64,000 nt of DNA from Rhizoctonia solani (Eukaryota > Basidiomycota > Agaricomycetes > Cantharellales > Ceratobasidiaceae). A model generated the notes under the pieces. It was not told the origin of the DNA, did not search any database, and was given only the letters and a program-made list of their open reading frames with translations. The translations under genes were made by a program, and so were the position numbers. The stretch is from the NCBI RefSeq assembly GCF_016906535.1, contig NC_057372.1, forward strand, positions 1,779,501 to 1,843,500. Direction: 5' to 3'. Shown one piece after another: positions 11,839 to 23,107 of the stretch (position 1 is its first letter; each line of letters opens with the position of its first letter).

Positions 11839-13598
11839 CTACCGTTCTCTCTTCAACGCTTCTAGGACGTTCCGTTCTACACCAGCTTCAATTTTGCAAC
11901 CCCACAGCTGGCGTCTTGCCGCAAGGAGCTTTTGTTCCAGTTCTTTTTTGCGAGCGCGAGCCCGTTCCAGCAGGGCGGCCGCCTCGGCTCTAGTTGGGAT
12001 GCGCGCTGTTCCAGCCGAAGTGGCTTGCTGTTTTAGCTCTTGCTCCGAAATCGAACGAGTAGATTGCTCAGGCTCTTGTATACCTGAAATCGGGGTCGAG
12101 AGAGTCTGACCACTTTGGATAAGATCTGTGGGGAAAAGCTGCTCTTCGGGAGCCCAACCGGCTAGTAGATCTCGAGAGGAAAACCCGCAAGACTACCCCA
12201 GTCAATGGAAGAATCAGAAGCCAGAGGTTCAAGCATGGGCATCGGTTCATTGGTGGACGCCGTGTTGTCAGATCCTGAAGGCAAAGCTCGGAATAGCTCT
12301 TCCAAATCAACATCAAAGTTGTCAAAGTTTTGGGAGGCATTTGGGGGTTGTAGATAGCCCGGATTACTGGATAGGGCAAGCAATTCCGGGTCTATAACGA
12401 TATCCATCGGGACGGTTTGGTCAACCTCAGTGATTGTTGAGGGAGGTAGATCACCCAGCTCCATGGCAGAAGCTTCGACGTCAGAGAAGAGACTTGGTTC
12501 AAATACTTGTTCGGTAGGGCAATTAAGGCCTGACCCGTCGTGCGGAACGAATGTGGTAGTGGTGGGAGTATCGGGAGTAGCGGGCATGGGGGTAGAAGCA
12601 GCAGATGACGCTGACTTGGAAGTCGCATCTTCTGTAGCACGCATTGCTTCGACTAATTTCTTGAGCAGTGTCAGTCCAAGCGCCGGATTATTGCTTCGAG
12701 CTGGGCTAGCCAGGTGGCGTAATAAACGTAAAAATGGGGTACCAGTCAGCCGTCCATTGGCTAGATATACCGCAGTGTCACGGGAAATACTAGTTCGGCC
12801 ACGAGGAATGGCGGTAGGTGTCTTCAAGATAGTCCGCAGGGTTTGGGTGAGAACATCGGAAGGGTCGTCTGGTAGTGCGTTGAGCAATATGTGAGCCTCT
12901 TGCGAACGGGTGATGCGCCGAGTAGCTCCTAGGGGTATGGTGGATGACAATTGACTAGGGGGTTCGTCCGGAATGATGACTGGGTCTGTGGCAGTACCAG
13001 TTCCTGAAGTAATCGTGGGCGCGTTGGAATGCACTGGAAGATTGACCTTTCCTTTCGAGCTTCGAGGCGCATGCCGAGACAAATTTGTTGGTGGAGCCAA
13101 GAGTCCAGCTACCGACTTCAATTTTGCTTGTGTCAAGGTATTGGTAGTTCCTACCGCCAACCCTAAGTTTTCTACAGACTTACAGTCAGAAGGTGATAAA
13201 GCCTCGGTTAGATGTGAATAATACGTACCAAGAATACTTTTGCGATTATCAACGGAAGCACGACCTCCCATATCAACGCGTCGCCTTTTGGTCTGTGGAC
13301 CGGGACCCGGCGACGCGTCTCGTTTATTATTGTGGGAATAGACCTTTGAGACTGTGCTCATCGCTGGGGAAATGCTATGACTGGACAAGCGCCCAGAAGA
13401 ATGAGTGTGTTCAGTTGAGCTAGGGACCGAAGAGGGTGCAATGGTCCCCACGTTTTGTGATAAGACAGCAGCCCGAGGAAATTGTATCATCGAGCGCTTC
13501 TGAGTAGCTTGAGGCTCACTCTCGGCCTCGTCCTGGTACTCGCCATCACCAAAGAGCGACTCGAGGTCGGTGTGATCCTCGTGGCTGGGAGAGGCCAT
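11839..13598 (-). CDS. Unrecognised nuclear-type, largely disordered protein with C-terminal coiled coil
   Basis: Read leftward from ATG 13598 (MASPSHEDHTDLESLFGDG); an in-frame ATG at 13658 is an alternative start. I do not recognise a family. Visible features are an acidic N-terminus, a bipartite-like basic patch KRDASPGPGPQTKRRRVDMG that suggests nuclear import, a middle helical block around TLRTILKTPTAIPRG and FLRLLRHLASPARS, an acidic Leu-rich stretch (DVDLEELFRAL, resembling an activation domain), and a C-terminal coiled coil AALLERARARKKELEQKLLA ending LEALKRER-stop at 11839-11841. At 12177-12184 the frame must change. Either one base is missing in the run GGAAAACC (plus strand), or a 35-nt phase-1 GT-AG intron is removed there. 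A role in transcription or chromatin is only a guess. Confidence 0.6.
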
Positions 13599-14112
13599 GT
13601 TTGGCGTGACTACTTGACTCAGTTTCGGTGTTGGACACAGGCTAGATACTCGTACCATATACAGTCACGTATATTACACCCTGGTCGTCGGGAGAGTTGC
13701 TATGACGGGCCTCGGCGTTTGAAGTGTGGTGGAAGTCAAGACTGCACAAATGATAATTTGACAAGGGTTTGTGGCATGCTCGGTCACGTGGACAGGAAGT
13801 TTACATTGGCTCCCTCCACCTGTTGTATTTCATTGGCTATCCAACAGTAGCCATTCTATTTGGACAGCCCAGTAGAAACCAAGCTCGAGCTATCAATAGT
13901 TCCGGCCACGCCATTTATTACTCGCCCGCACTGTTGCCGTTAGACAAGCCTCTAATTCAAGCTTTGAAGCTCGTACCTGGGACGCGACAATTTGTCCTGG
14001 GCGCTTTCAGAGTGAACTTATCAAAATCGAATAGTCATCCTTGCAGATCTTTTGCGGTCATTGAAACGCCTGCCTAAACAATAAACGGTTTTCATACCGT
14101 CGACTGTATGCA
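13599..14112. promoter_or_regulatory. divergent promoter region: nuclear-type protein / PRMT5
   Basis: A 514-bp gap between divergent start codons. It contains GGTCACGTGG (core 13785-13790), a candidate E-box. No convincing coding exon was seen; the small plus-strand frames at 13482-14077 carry no motif. Confidence 0.35.
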
Positions 14113-17034
14113 ATGAATCGATCGACTTACTCTCGCTTTGTTACTGTTGGGCTCTCTGGTTCTCGTAATGAATTTCGACCCGACTACGTGCCCTCAGATA
14201 ATATTCAATCTGAAATCGACAGTGCTCTCAGCGCCAACTATGATAGCATCTCTATTTCCTTGGCTAATGAGCGCTGGAAGACTCGTTGGCAGAAGATGTG
14301 TCTCAGTGGTCCCCAGACCCCACCAAATTATTCAGATTCGCTTCAGGGACAACGCTCTCCAGCGCGGATAAAACTTGAGAACACCGCATCGGGATTGTTC
14401 AAAGCTCCTTCTGACCATAAGGATGCAGAAATAGAGATGGAAGCAGAGCTCTGGAGAGCTGGGGGTGGGTTCCAGCGCGACGAAGTCAATATCATGCGGA
14501 ATGGTAAGCCCGCTATTATCTGTTAGTGAAAACAAACCTTAGAATATACACTACGGCCCCCAGATCAAGCCGAACATGTCATTGGTTTTATTTCCGACTG
14601 GCTGGAGTTAGATTCTCAAATCGAAGGTGTTCGATATGACTCTGAAATAGTAGGTACTATAAATATATCTGAGATCTATTTCTAATAACTTTTTTAGGCA
14701 CTTAGACAAGAGCTCCAGTATGCCTCATACTTGGGAATATCAAACGTTATTTTACCACCTCCAAGGAGGGGCCAAGAGATAACCACGTATGCGCGCGCTG
14801 TCAAGGATTGCCTCACATCCTCTGCTGTCTCCCCGTATATGTCGCTTTCTGTCCGTATTCCGGTATGCGATATTCCGCCCGAAGACGGGAATGCAGCAAA
14901 GGGAGTGAGTGACTATGAAGATGAATTAAGCGCAACCTGGCAAATGTGGAATACTATCAGGATGGTCTGTGGCCCTACTCAACGAGTATCCGTCGGTATG
15001 TGTTCCAAATCTTTTTTAAAGCACTAAGCACCGATCAAACACGTTTTCTGCTAGCTCTCGATTTAACTCCTGCCCTCCCCGCTTCTTCAGGAGTGCTTGC
15101 CCGCTGGAGTGCGGAGCATGTTCAGCATTTGATACTGCCCGCCACCACATTTATTCCCAACGGAAAAGGCTATCCTGTTTTACCAAAACTCACGCAGGGA
15201 TTCTTGCGGGATCTTTTCAAGGTAACATAAAAGATCGTCAAGATCAATGGGTCCGGACTCACTTTTTCCGGGTTAGAATCGCCCCAACATCATTTTATCC
15301 AAAACGCAAGCCAGCCTACACAATTTAGGCGGGGAACTTGCATATATCCAATATGTGAGGCACTTGGAAAAAACAAGCCCATTCAACGTAGCTAGAGATG
15401 CACCTGATGGTCTAACCGTTGAGAGCTTTGGACGCGGGTATGAGGATTATCTGCAAGCGCCGCTGCAGGTGAGCTCTGAGACTTTAATTCCTTAATAGAT
15501 TGCTGACTTGGAATAGCCCCTAATGGACAACCTTGCGAGCATGACATACGAGGTCTTCGAAAAAGACCCGGTCAAATATCGGCAATACGAGCAGGTATGT
15601 GAAAAGTACATATGTTGCTATTCATGCTACCCATATAATCCGCCAGGCAGTTTACCGGGCGTTATTGGATCAAAGCCCGGAATCAACAACGTGCGTTATT
15701 GCTTGGTCTAAAAAATCGTCTGACCTATCTCTAGGATCATTTGCGTTGCTGGTGCAGGGAGGGGCCCAATCGTTTCCAACTGTATCCGTGCAGTGGAGAG
15801 ATCGGGACGAGATGCACGTATCTATGCCATCGAGAAGAATCCAAGTGCCTTCGTAACGTATGTCTTTTCTGCATACTGCAAAACTCCGTTGTTGATCAAA
15901 CACAGGCTCCAAGGTCGCAAAGCCCGTGAATGGCCTGACTTTGTGCATATTAAATTTGGCGACATGCGAACCGTACAATTACCCGAACCGGTTGATATTC
16001 TAGTTAGCGAACTGTTGGGGTCGTTTGGGGATAACGAACTCAGTCCAGAGTGTCTCGATGGGGCGATGCGCTTGTTGAAACGTAAGCACCTACATGTATG
16101 CGCTTCAATATCCAAGTTAACACGTGGGGTCAAGCCGAGGGGATCTCAATCCCTGCTTCCTATACTGCTTACCTCGCTCCTATCTCTGCATCTAGGCTAT
16201 ACAACGACCCTAGCGGTCTCTTGAGGGAGACCAAAGGCGCTGAAACGCCGTATGTAGTTATGTTACATGCCATCAATACGTTAAGCGGGGACGAGGAAGA
16301 CAAGCACCCCCGATGCGGCCCTAAAATCCAAGATTGTTGGACGTTTGAACACCCCAGGAAGATTGTGTTAGATCCGCAGGGTGAGTTACCAGTGAATTTG
16401 CTCGCTTATTCCTTAACACCAACTCAAACATTGTGCCACAACCAGGACTACCAATTACGAACACACATAACAATGCGGCATGTCACCTAACATTTCACAT
16501 CCCCTGTGCTGGCCTCATGCATGGGTTGGCCGGCTATTTCGAGGCCGTTTTATACAAAGACGTGGGAATAACCACACACCCTGAACGCATGGAGCAGGTA
16601 TCTCCAAACATGCTGAGTTGGTTCCCGATATTTTTCCCATTCAAGGTATGAGTGCCAATGTACGAGCAACCATACAGCGCTTATATATTACTCAGGAACC
16701 CTTGTATCTACCCTCAAATTCCGAGCTCGATGTTTATATGTGGAGATTGAGTGACACTCAAAAGGTCTGGTACGAATGGATGGGGGAATCTTTCCTCCCA
16801 TGCGTGGTTGCAGGCAGCTCGGCAACTCTACCCAGTCCAGTAAAATCAAACACATTGGGTATTTCGTTGGGCAATCAATTTTTACCTAGTCCCATGTTGG
16901 ACGCACCGTCAGGATGGGGACAGCCTAGATCTGACAGCTACTTCTCGGCGGAGGGGGAAAGGGAGTTGAGGGTAAAGATAGGCCAGACGGCTTTGCATAA
17001 CCCCGGAGGAAGGAGCAGCTGGATTGGATTATGA
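14113..17034 (+). CDS. skb1: Protein arginine N-methyltransferase 5 (Skb1/Hsl7 type)
   Basis: A multi-exon gene encoding a full-length PRMT5, which symmetrically dimethylates Arg on Sm proteins and histones. The N-terminal half is a TIM-barrel-like region ([20 protein letters not shown], then [20 protein letters not shown]). The Rossmann core has [20 protein letters not shown], the AdoMet loop [26 protein letters not shown], and the double-E loop [19 protein letters not shown] with both glutamates. The Phe lining the PRMT5 active site is seen in MTYEVFEKD. The beta-barrel continues with [20 protein letters not shown] and [19 protein letters not shown] and ends [13 protein letters not shown] at 17032-17034. 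All exons join in frame; the gene looks intact. The methylosome partner pICln lies about 3.2 kb downstream on the same strand. Confidence 0.95.
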
Positions 17035-17312
17035 TGTCCCTATATCCCATTTTATTATGATAAATTGAAAGATTCGGGGAGTCTCGGCTTCAAAAAAAAA
17101 GCTTGTAAATTAGGAAAAACGTTGCCTACTAGGTTGGGTCTTGATTATTAGATATGGTGATGACTGAGGTAAGCATGTTGGTGCTGAATAGAATGATCAA
17201 CTGAGCCGAGACGTCAGTCACTCGCGCAATCACCACAAATATCTGAATTTACCATTGACTCCCTTCTAACTCTATAGCTTGTTCAATTGAGGTGCTATTT
17301 TGCTCGGGGATA

Positions 17313-18422
17313 ATGTCAAGCTCCTACTTATCATCTGATTTCAACTTTATGCCCAACGAAGAACCCGCGCTACATTTGTCAAAAGATTCAAAGACTATTG
17401 GCCGGAATATTCGATTGAAGAGTAGTGAGTGATACTATACCACCAAGTCACAGTAGCCATAATGCTGCTTCAGGACACTGAGACCAGGGTTTGCCCCTTT
17501 GTGATATATAGTCCCGAGTTCCCCAGGAATAAGACGGCAGCCGTGTTATCCTTCTATTCATACGAGACGGCCACCTCCGAGTTTTGTTGACGACAAGATC
17601 GCAACATTTGCGATCTCACCCCGGAGATGTAGCATTGCCGGGTGGAAAAACAGATCCGATGGACGCTAGCCCCGTAGCCACAGCGGTAAGAACTCAAACA
17701 ACTCGATACAAATAATAACGTCATTGCTGCACTCTCGAAGCTTAGAGAGGCCAACGAAGAAATTGGGTTACCCGTTCCAAGCTCAGCCGTCCATGTTTTG
17801 GGTGTCTTGACTCCATTTGTGTCGTATTACAAGCTTGCAGTGACGCCCGTGATCGCTTTTTTGAGTGATTTATCGCTCTTGGAACATCTCAAGCCCAATC
17901 CCGAGGAAGTAGACGAGATATTTGATCATCCCTTGGAGGCAATCCTCTCGCCGGAACTTGCAGCAAGCTTAGCACCCAAGCCCGGTCGACTGTTATCCGA
18001 GCGTGGGAGTGAGAAATGGCGGTATGAACCCGAGTATCATGTACGTCAAATTATATACCAAGGGCGAATAGAAAATTGACATAATACCAGTACATGAGAG
18101 ATTCGGCATGGTTACACGGAAGCCAATACCGCATGCACAAATTTCGATCAGTTACTACACCTATTAGTGGCCTAACTTCTGATATCCTTGTAGGTGCACT
18201 CTTCTTGTTCATGGTGCTACTGTTGAAACCCAATTCATCTAGATTTTAGCTGCGAAAATAGCATACGTCCGGAATACTGATTACGAGCGATACGCTGAAA
18301 ACCATGTTACCCCCGATATTGCACTTGGGTGGGCCATGGAACAGCATGCCGAGGCCGCCAGGGCTACATCTCAGCCACAGGCATCAAGTGCTGAATCACA
18401 TATCGAAGGTCTCGCGGATTGA
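17313..18422 (+). CDS. Nudix hydrolase, CoA pyrophosphatase type (Pcd1/NUDT7-8-like)
   Basis: Starts at ATG 17313 and ends GLAD-stop at 18420-18422. The product carries a CoA-type Nudix signature: PGDVALPGGKTDPMD, then after an intron LREANEEIGLPVP, which supplies the REXXEEXG metal-binding glutamates. The CoA-class extension follows (FVSYYKLAVTPVIAFLSDL and PNPEEVDEIFDHPLEAILSP). Family members hydrolyse CoA and acyl-CoA, often in peroxisomes or mitochondria. No PTS1 tripeptide is seen at the C-terminus. A frame slip is needed near 17541-17550, between SPEFPRNKTAAV and LLFIRDGHLRVLLTTRS. Both sides are conserved, so one base appears to be missing. The PRMT5 stop is only about 280 bp upstream. 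Confidence 0.85.
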
Positions 18423-18465
18423 CTTGTATTTAACCATTTCAGCATATAATATACTTGGACAGCAT

Positions 18466-19389
18466 TCAAACTTCAGTAGATTTAGTCTCCAGCTCTTCAA
18501 TCGCTTGCCATATCTTAGCCCATCTCCCTCCGTCCCACTCAAACAGTTCCTTCCAACGGTGACCTTCGGGGCCTTCTGCACGACGAAGCCAAACCAGAAC
18601 ACCCGCAATCATGAAATCCGCATTTGAGATCTCCTTGCCCAGGACAAACGGTCCAACCTGATCCATCGGGCCGTTCAAATCGAGCAGCTTTCCAAGCGTC
18701 GCCCAAGCCTCCCTAATCTCAGTAGACCATTTCGGTTCTTCCTCCTTGAGCAATTCAACGAGCGGCTTCCCAAACCCTTCCTCGCGAGTTCGCATAAAGT
18801 ATTCGTGCCCCCTGTCGTCCAGTATATGGTTTGTGCCAATGAGCGCGATCGCAGTGTCAGCGATAGCGTTGTAGGCCGTGCGGCCGATCGTGGCAGACAT
18901 CGCACGGTTCACTGCGATCGCGCCGTGAGGAAATAGGGAAGGGTATTTGGGAGGTGGATATGTGCGTTCAAGGTATAGCGAGATCGCCCAAGAGTCCGGA
19001 ACATAAATCGGCTCGCCTCCTGGTTCAGATGAAGGATCGGCGATCACTGGAAGCCCCTAAGATGTCAATATACGAATATGCGTTACTCGGTAGTAGAGAA
19101 AAATGAAGCACCTGGAACTGTATAAGGGAATTCGCCGCCGGGATGGGCGGGAGCGGCGCCAAGTTTCTGCATAAGCGGCGCGATATCGGGATATGATACA
19201 TATTCCACACGAAACGGGAGCCCCTTGTGAATTAAAGCAAGTCTAAGATGATGATATGTGTGAGTTGCATAATCATATTCAAGTCAACAAGCACACACAC
19301 CTAGTCTTGTATGTATTCGGAGACCATGGTGTATTGTTTCGACTTGCTAAATCATAAAGTATGATGGGGGAATCTTTAGTAGCGGCCAT
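18466..19389 (-). CDS. Glutathione S-transferase, fungal FuA (etherase-like) class
   Basis: Starts at ATG 19389 (MAATKDSPIILYDLAS) and ends IEELETKSTEV-stop at 18466. The thioredoxin-like N-domain is split by two introns: PWSPNTYKTR, then LALIHKGLPFRVEYVSYPDI, then GLPVIADPSSEPGGEPIYVP with the PDS-type glutathione-binding loop (VPDSWAISLYLER). The helical C-domain includes LGKEISNADFMIAGVLVWLR. The N-terminal APWSPNT(W/Y)KTR motif is characteristic of basidiomycete GSTFuA and LigE-like enzymes, which act on lignin-derived and other small phenolics. The catalytic residue in this class is usually a Ser, and the Ser of the WSPN motif is present. Its 3' end nearly abuts that of the Nudix gene (convergent, 44 bp). 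Confidence 0.88.
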
Positions 19390-19708
19390 ATTTCGACGGG
19401 ATCCTGGAACTAGTACGCCTGGAATCAATGTATGCTTATATACATCTGCATGACCAAGAAAGGCGCCCAGCATTGGTTCTGATCCACTGGAACGTCTGAT
19501 CACGAAGTACCGTCCCACATGGCTGGCCGAGCGTCAAAGCAGAGCAATGACGATATGAATATCGAGTGCGGGGTTCTCTGTGGAGTAGATCCAATTTCTA
19601 GTCCTAGATACAGTGTCTATAAAATCACTAGCATACTTTAGTGAATCGCAATCATAGTATATATCTGACTTGGTGAAAATATCTCTTACCATCTGACCCC
19701 CATACTGA

Positions 19709-20045
19709 TCAGCCTCCAGAAACCGGGCATATAACCCCAACCTCCTCTCCGCCCTTGAGAACGACATGATGAGCCTGATCGTCATCGACCATCTCCTCGT
19801 TCACACTCCACGAGCTAATATCCAAAACTTCCCGGAGTTTAGTGTCCGGGTGTCTGTCGACGAGAAGGTCTGCGAGTTGAGAAAGGGGTATACCGGGAGA
19901 ACTGGGGGGTAATGGGATCACCTCCTTGTGAACGCCAGTTTCGGTTCGTGCAGCTGTGTACGCATGTTCAGTATATATATTGCCTATATTGAACAATACG
20001 CTCCATACCAGCAAAATAGAGAACTGTGAAACTGTTTTCAGCCAT
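19709..20045 (-). CDS. Molybdopterin synthase sulfur-carrier (small) subunit, MOCS2A/MoaD type
   Basis: A two-exon gene hidden inside a longer uninterrupted frame. Exon 1 is 20045-20009 (MAENSFTVLYFA), the intron 20008-19954 is 55 nt, GT-AG, phase 1, and exon 2 ends in the diagnostic GEEVGVICPVSGG-stop at 19709. The 93-residue ubiquitin-like protein has the usual length for MoaD/MOCS2A. Its C-terminal Gly-Gly is the site of thiocarboxylation for molybdopterin dithiolene synthesis. The joined N-terminus FTVLYFAAARTETG is a textbook MoaD start, which decides for ATG 20045 over the upstream ATG at 20143. The large subunit is not in this window. It is divergent from pICln with 161 bp between start codons. 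Confidence 0.9.
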
Positions 20046-20206
20046 GGTTGTAGCAAGGTGGCCAAGTCCTGTCTGGGCGCTTGTTGGTAAATCCTTAGCA
20101 CTGTAAGCTTCGAATCAAATCTGGAAACTTTTGTGGCGATCATCTTCTCGACCTCGACCTTGTCACCGCGCCTCGACCCTACCTGTAATTGAAGGAATTA
20201 GCACAA

Positions 20207-21247
20207 ATGCCTGCAGTGGTACCTTTGCCTCAACCGGGTCCTCCCAAATTCATCACTCTCGAGGAACATAAGCAACTGACCGCCTCGACGCCTTCATCGT
20301 TTGGAGACATCCCGCCCATACTACAGCGCAAAGAAGAGAACGTACAAATCACGTTCGACCCGCCTGTTCCAGACTTTTCGAGCGAGGGAAAAGGGACTTT
20401 GTATGTCATTGAAAGGCGAGTAATCTAGTACCGGCCTCAGACAGGGCTATATATATACACATATTGGTTTCTACTACTAACTTTGTTCTGTCTGTGTTTT
20501 CGCTGCTATCAGTGCACTCGCGTTTGTCTGGCCGTCCGGCACGGGGTTCACGATCGAGTACCCTCGAATTACCTTGCACGCCGTGTCAAGAGGAGAGTCT
20601 GGGCCATCCGTATACTGTCAACTGGACGAGAGCGCCGAAGGCCCTGGTGCGCCAGGCGGGGACGAGGAGCAGGTCGATTCAGAAATGAGGGAAATGAAGA
20701 TTATCCCGTCCAACCCGGAAAGCGGTAAGTAAGCTCTACTGCACCTTTGGTATCCTTACTGACATCTGACTTTTTTTCTCCTTCTTCTTTCAAGTCGAGC
20801 CGATTTTCGAAGCCCTCTCACAATGTGCGGCCTTGCATCCTGACCCGAACGACGGAGGCGAAGACGACGGATGGGTTGACGAAGGCGATGGCGGGTTTGA
20901 CACGTTCGATGGCACCAACGAAGAAGAGTTGAGTGAGGTTGGCAGGGTGCGCAACGATTTTTCTACCCCGTCCGCCCGGTTTCAACCATACTAGCCATTT
21001 TGGCCTACTCTGATCTGGGTTCAAAATATCTACTTTTTTTTTTCTTCTTCTCCCCTTTGCTATCGTGCAATTTCCTCATATCATACATCATCTCTTGTTG
21101 TCGTAGGCTGCCCTTGCACATCTCGAGTCAATCATTGTCTTTCCGGAACAAACCGAGGACGAAGAGCCAGTGGAGGAGGCACTTGAGGATGCGGACGAAA
21201 CAAAGGACAAGAGTGGCGGGACACAACCTAATACGACAACCAAGTAA
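20207..21247 (+). CDS. pICln (methylosome/Sm chaperone subunit, Lot5-like)
   Basis: Starts at ATG 20207 (MPAVVPLPQPGPPKF) and ends GGTQPNTTTK-stop at 21245-21247. The PH-like fold is seen as KGTLYVIES, then ALAFVWPSGTGFTIEYPRIT and LHAVSR. An acidic loop (DEEQVDSEMREMKIIPSNPE) and the PIFEALSQCAALHPDPND block follow, both hallmarks of pICln, with a long Asp/Glu-rich tail. pICln binds Sm proteins, delivers them to PRMT5 and keeps them from binding RNA early. Intron 1 (20416-20512, 97 nt) fits only with a GCGAGT donor: the nearby GTAATC gives the wrong frame. The partner PRMT5 gene ends at 17034 on the same strand. Confidence 0.9.
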
Positions 21248-21545
21248 ACAAGCTAGAGGAAACTGTAGGTTGTGATGCATTACACATTGTTCACGCATTT
21301 TAAATTCCGTCCGGTGTACACGCGAGCAAGGTATATTGTAGCAAACAAGAGAAATTAAGAGGACATGAAAGAAAGAGTGGCTTGGCATACAAATAAACCA
21401 GTGGACTCGCCCTAATTCCGTCAAGGGCTCACCCCGACACCAATAAAAAAAAGCATTTCTCCCATCCGTGGAGAAATGCTCCAGTGTTAGTACAAGCGAG
21501 AACAATAAAATATCCTCTTCAAAGCTCGATAAGAGGCATAAGTGC

Positions 21546-22792
21546 TCAGAAGAACAGATTGGGTAGGACAGACCTAGATTATCGGCGTTAGTTTCCTGGA
21601 AGCAATGGTACATTATGGCAAGGGAACTCACGTCACTCCCAGTCCGACAGCAAAGGCTACGGCGCCCCACATTGCGCTACGTCGATTTGCCTGTTGCGCA
21701 GCGCGGCTCCTGACAATTTGACGATCCGAGGTATCCACAAGCTGACGATCAAAGTTGAATGTGGGCGGTGGAGTGGCTTCTTCTCGAGTGCGTTTCGCGC
21801 CAACGACGACAGGAGCGGCAGGTTCCGATGCAGTCTCGGCCAACTCCTGTGCAAGTTCTTGGGCCTTTGCCTCGGCCTCTTCCTTTTCCCTTTGTAGTCG
21901 AGCAATCAATGCCTTGGACTCGGCGATATCTTCCTCCATGCTGGGGCCTGGAACGTCTGGTTCTTGTTCCTGTTCAAGCTCAGTGGGAGCCGTTGCAGGT
22001 GACTCTTCCCTCATAGTGGAAGAGGGGTCTGTTTGAGAGGAGATACGGGTGCGATCCGAGCGCGGGCGGGAGAGGCAGACTCGCGCTTAGTGCGCTTGGA
22101 GGGATGTGTGCTGGGGGAATCAGTTGGGTTAGTGGCTCGTGTAGTCTTCAGTGGTGTGGACAAAGCGCCCATGTTGGTGTTCACTGGGCCGTTGGTAGTG
22201 TGGCGACTCGACTTGCGGTACGAGGCAGTAGCATCGGGCTGGGCTTCGGCCAAAGGATAGATAACCTGGGCCAAGCTGTAAGACGAGGCAAGATGCACAG
22301 CAAGCGCCGGAGGGACCCATGTACCGGCAAGGCGGAGCTTGCCTCCTCCATTGGCGCCAGTGAGATCATAGTTAGTCTTGACCCAGTTAGAGTCGACTTT
22401 TTCAGCTTCATCTCCGGCAGTGGGGAAGGCTGCCCTGAACATCGTTGACAAACTGATCGCACCCGTGTCAAAGCGACGCAAGATGAACGCATGGTTCCCG
22501 TTCGGCTGACAAACAGCAAGGGTTAAGCGTGGTTTGTACTCGCAGATATTCCCACTTACTGTCGGTATTTTCACTCGACCGACAATAATGTCCTGTCCCT
22601 CTCGGGTAATCACTTGGAACTTGACAGGCGCGGGCTCTGCCTTATCCACTATACGACGTGGCATCAGCGACAAGTTCACCTCTGGCCCGTGTTCGGCGAC
22701 TTACTCGATGCTATCAGCGGGTTGAATGCATGGCTCGGCAGTGGTGGGCGAGGAGCAGCAGTCCTGGGAGCAAACTTGGTCGGTGAGTTCAT
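21546..22792 (-). CDS. Bqt4-like KilA-N/APSES-domain protein with C-terminal membrane anchor
   Basis: Starts at ATG 22792 (MNSPTKFAPRTAAPRPP). After an intron comes DKAEPAPVKFQVITREGQD, then an APSES/KilA-N-like core (NHAFILRRFDTGAISLSTMF, then LRLAGTWVPPALAVHLASSY and PLAEAQPDATASYRKSSR). A basic Ser/Pro-rich region (SKRTKRESASPARARI) and an acidic coiled coil (ALIARLQREKEEAEAKAQEL) follow. The last intron leads to the tail MWGAVAFAVGLGVT-SVLPNLFF-stop at 21546-21548, a single membrane helix. This order of KilA-N fold, coiled coil and tail anchor is that of fission yeast Bqt4, an inner nuclear membrane protein that tethers telomeres and binds Lem2. The assignment rests on architecture and the RLAGTWV motif. 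An ordinary APSES transcription factor is less likely because of the anchor. Confidence 0.75.
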
Positions 22793-23107
22793 GTTGAAGC
22801 GAGGATATGGAGGTGGTTCAATCCAAGGGGGATGATCGGTTGTTGGATACGTGAGTGGCAGCTTGACTCTGTTTGGACACAACATCACTAGCCCGATTTG
22901 AAGCTTCAAGTATCACGTGATCCACATCTTCTCAACAGAACCCAAACCCTTCAGAGACAAGTGAAGCTGCAAAAGTAAAGCAAATATAAAGTTGGGGATC
23001 TCTAAATAGATTACACAGAGTCTACATCATTAACACCAGCTTCAATGCATAAAGTGGATGTCCAACAATCCATCACGTGTATCCATAGTTTCTTTTTTTT
23101 TAATTCA
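22793..23107. promoter_or_regulatory. upstream region of Bqt4-like gene
   Basis: This 315-bp stretch lies between the Bqt4-like start codon and the 3' end of the glycosylase gene. It carries a perfect palindrome ATCACGTGAT (core 22914-22919), about 120 bp upstream of the Bqt4-like ATG, and further CACGTG cores at 23074-23079 and, overlapping the glycosylase stop, 23109-23114. No coding exon was seen. Confidence 0.45.
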
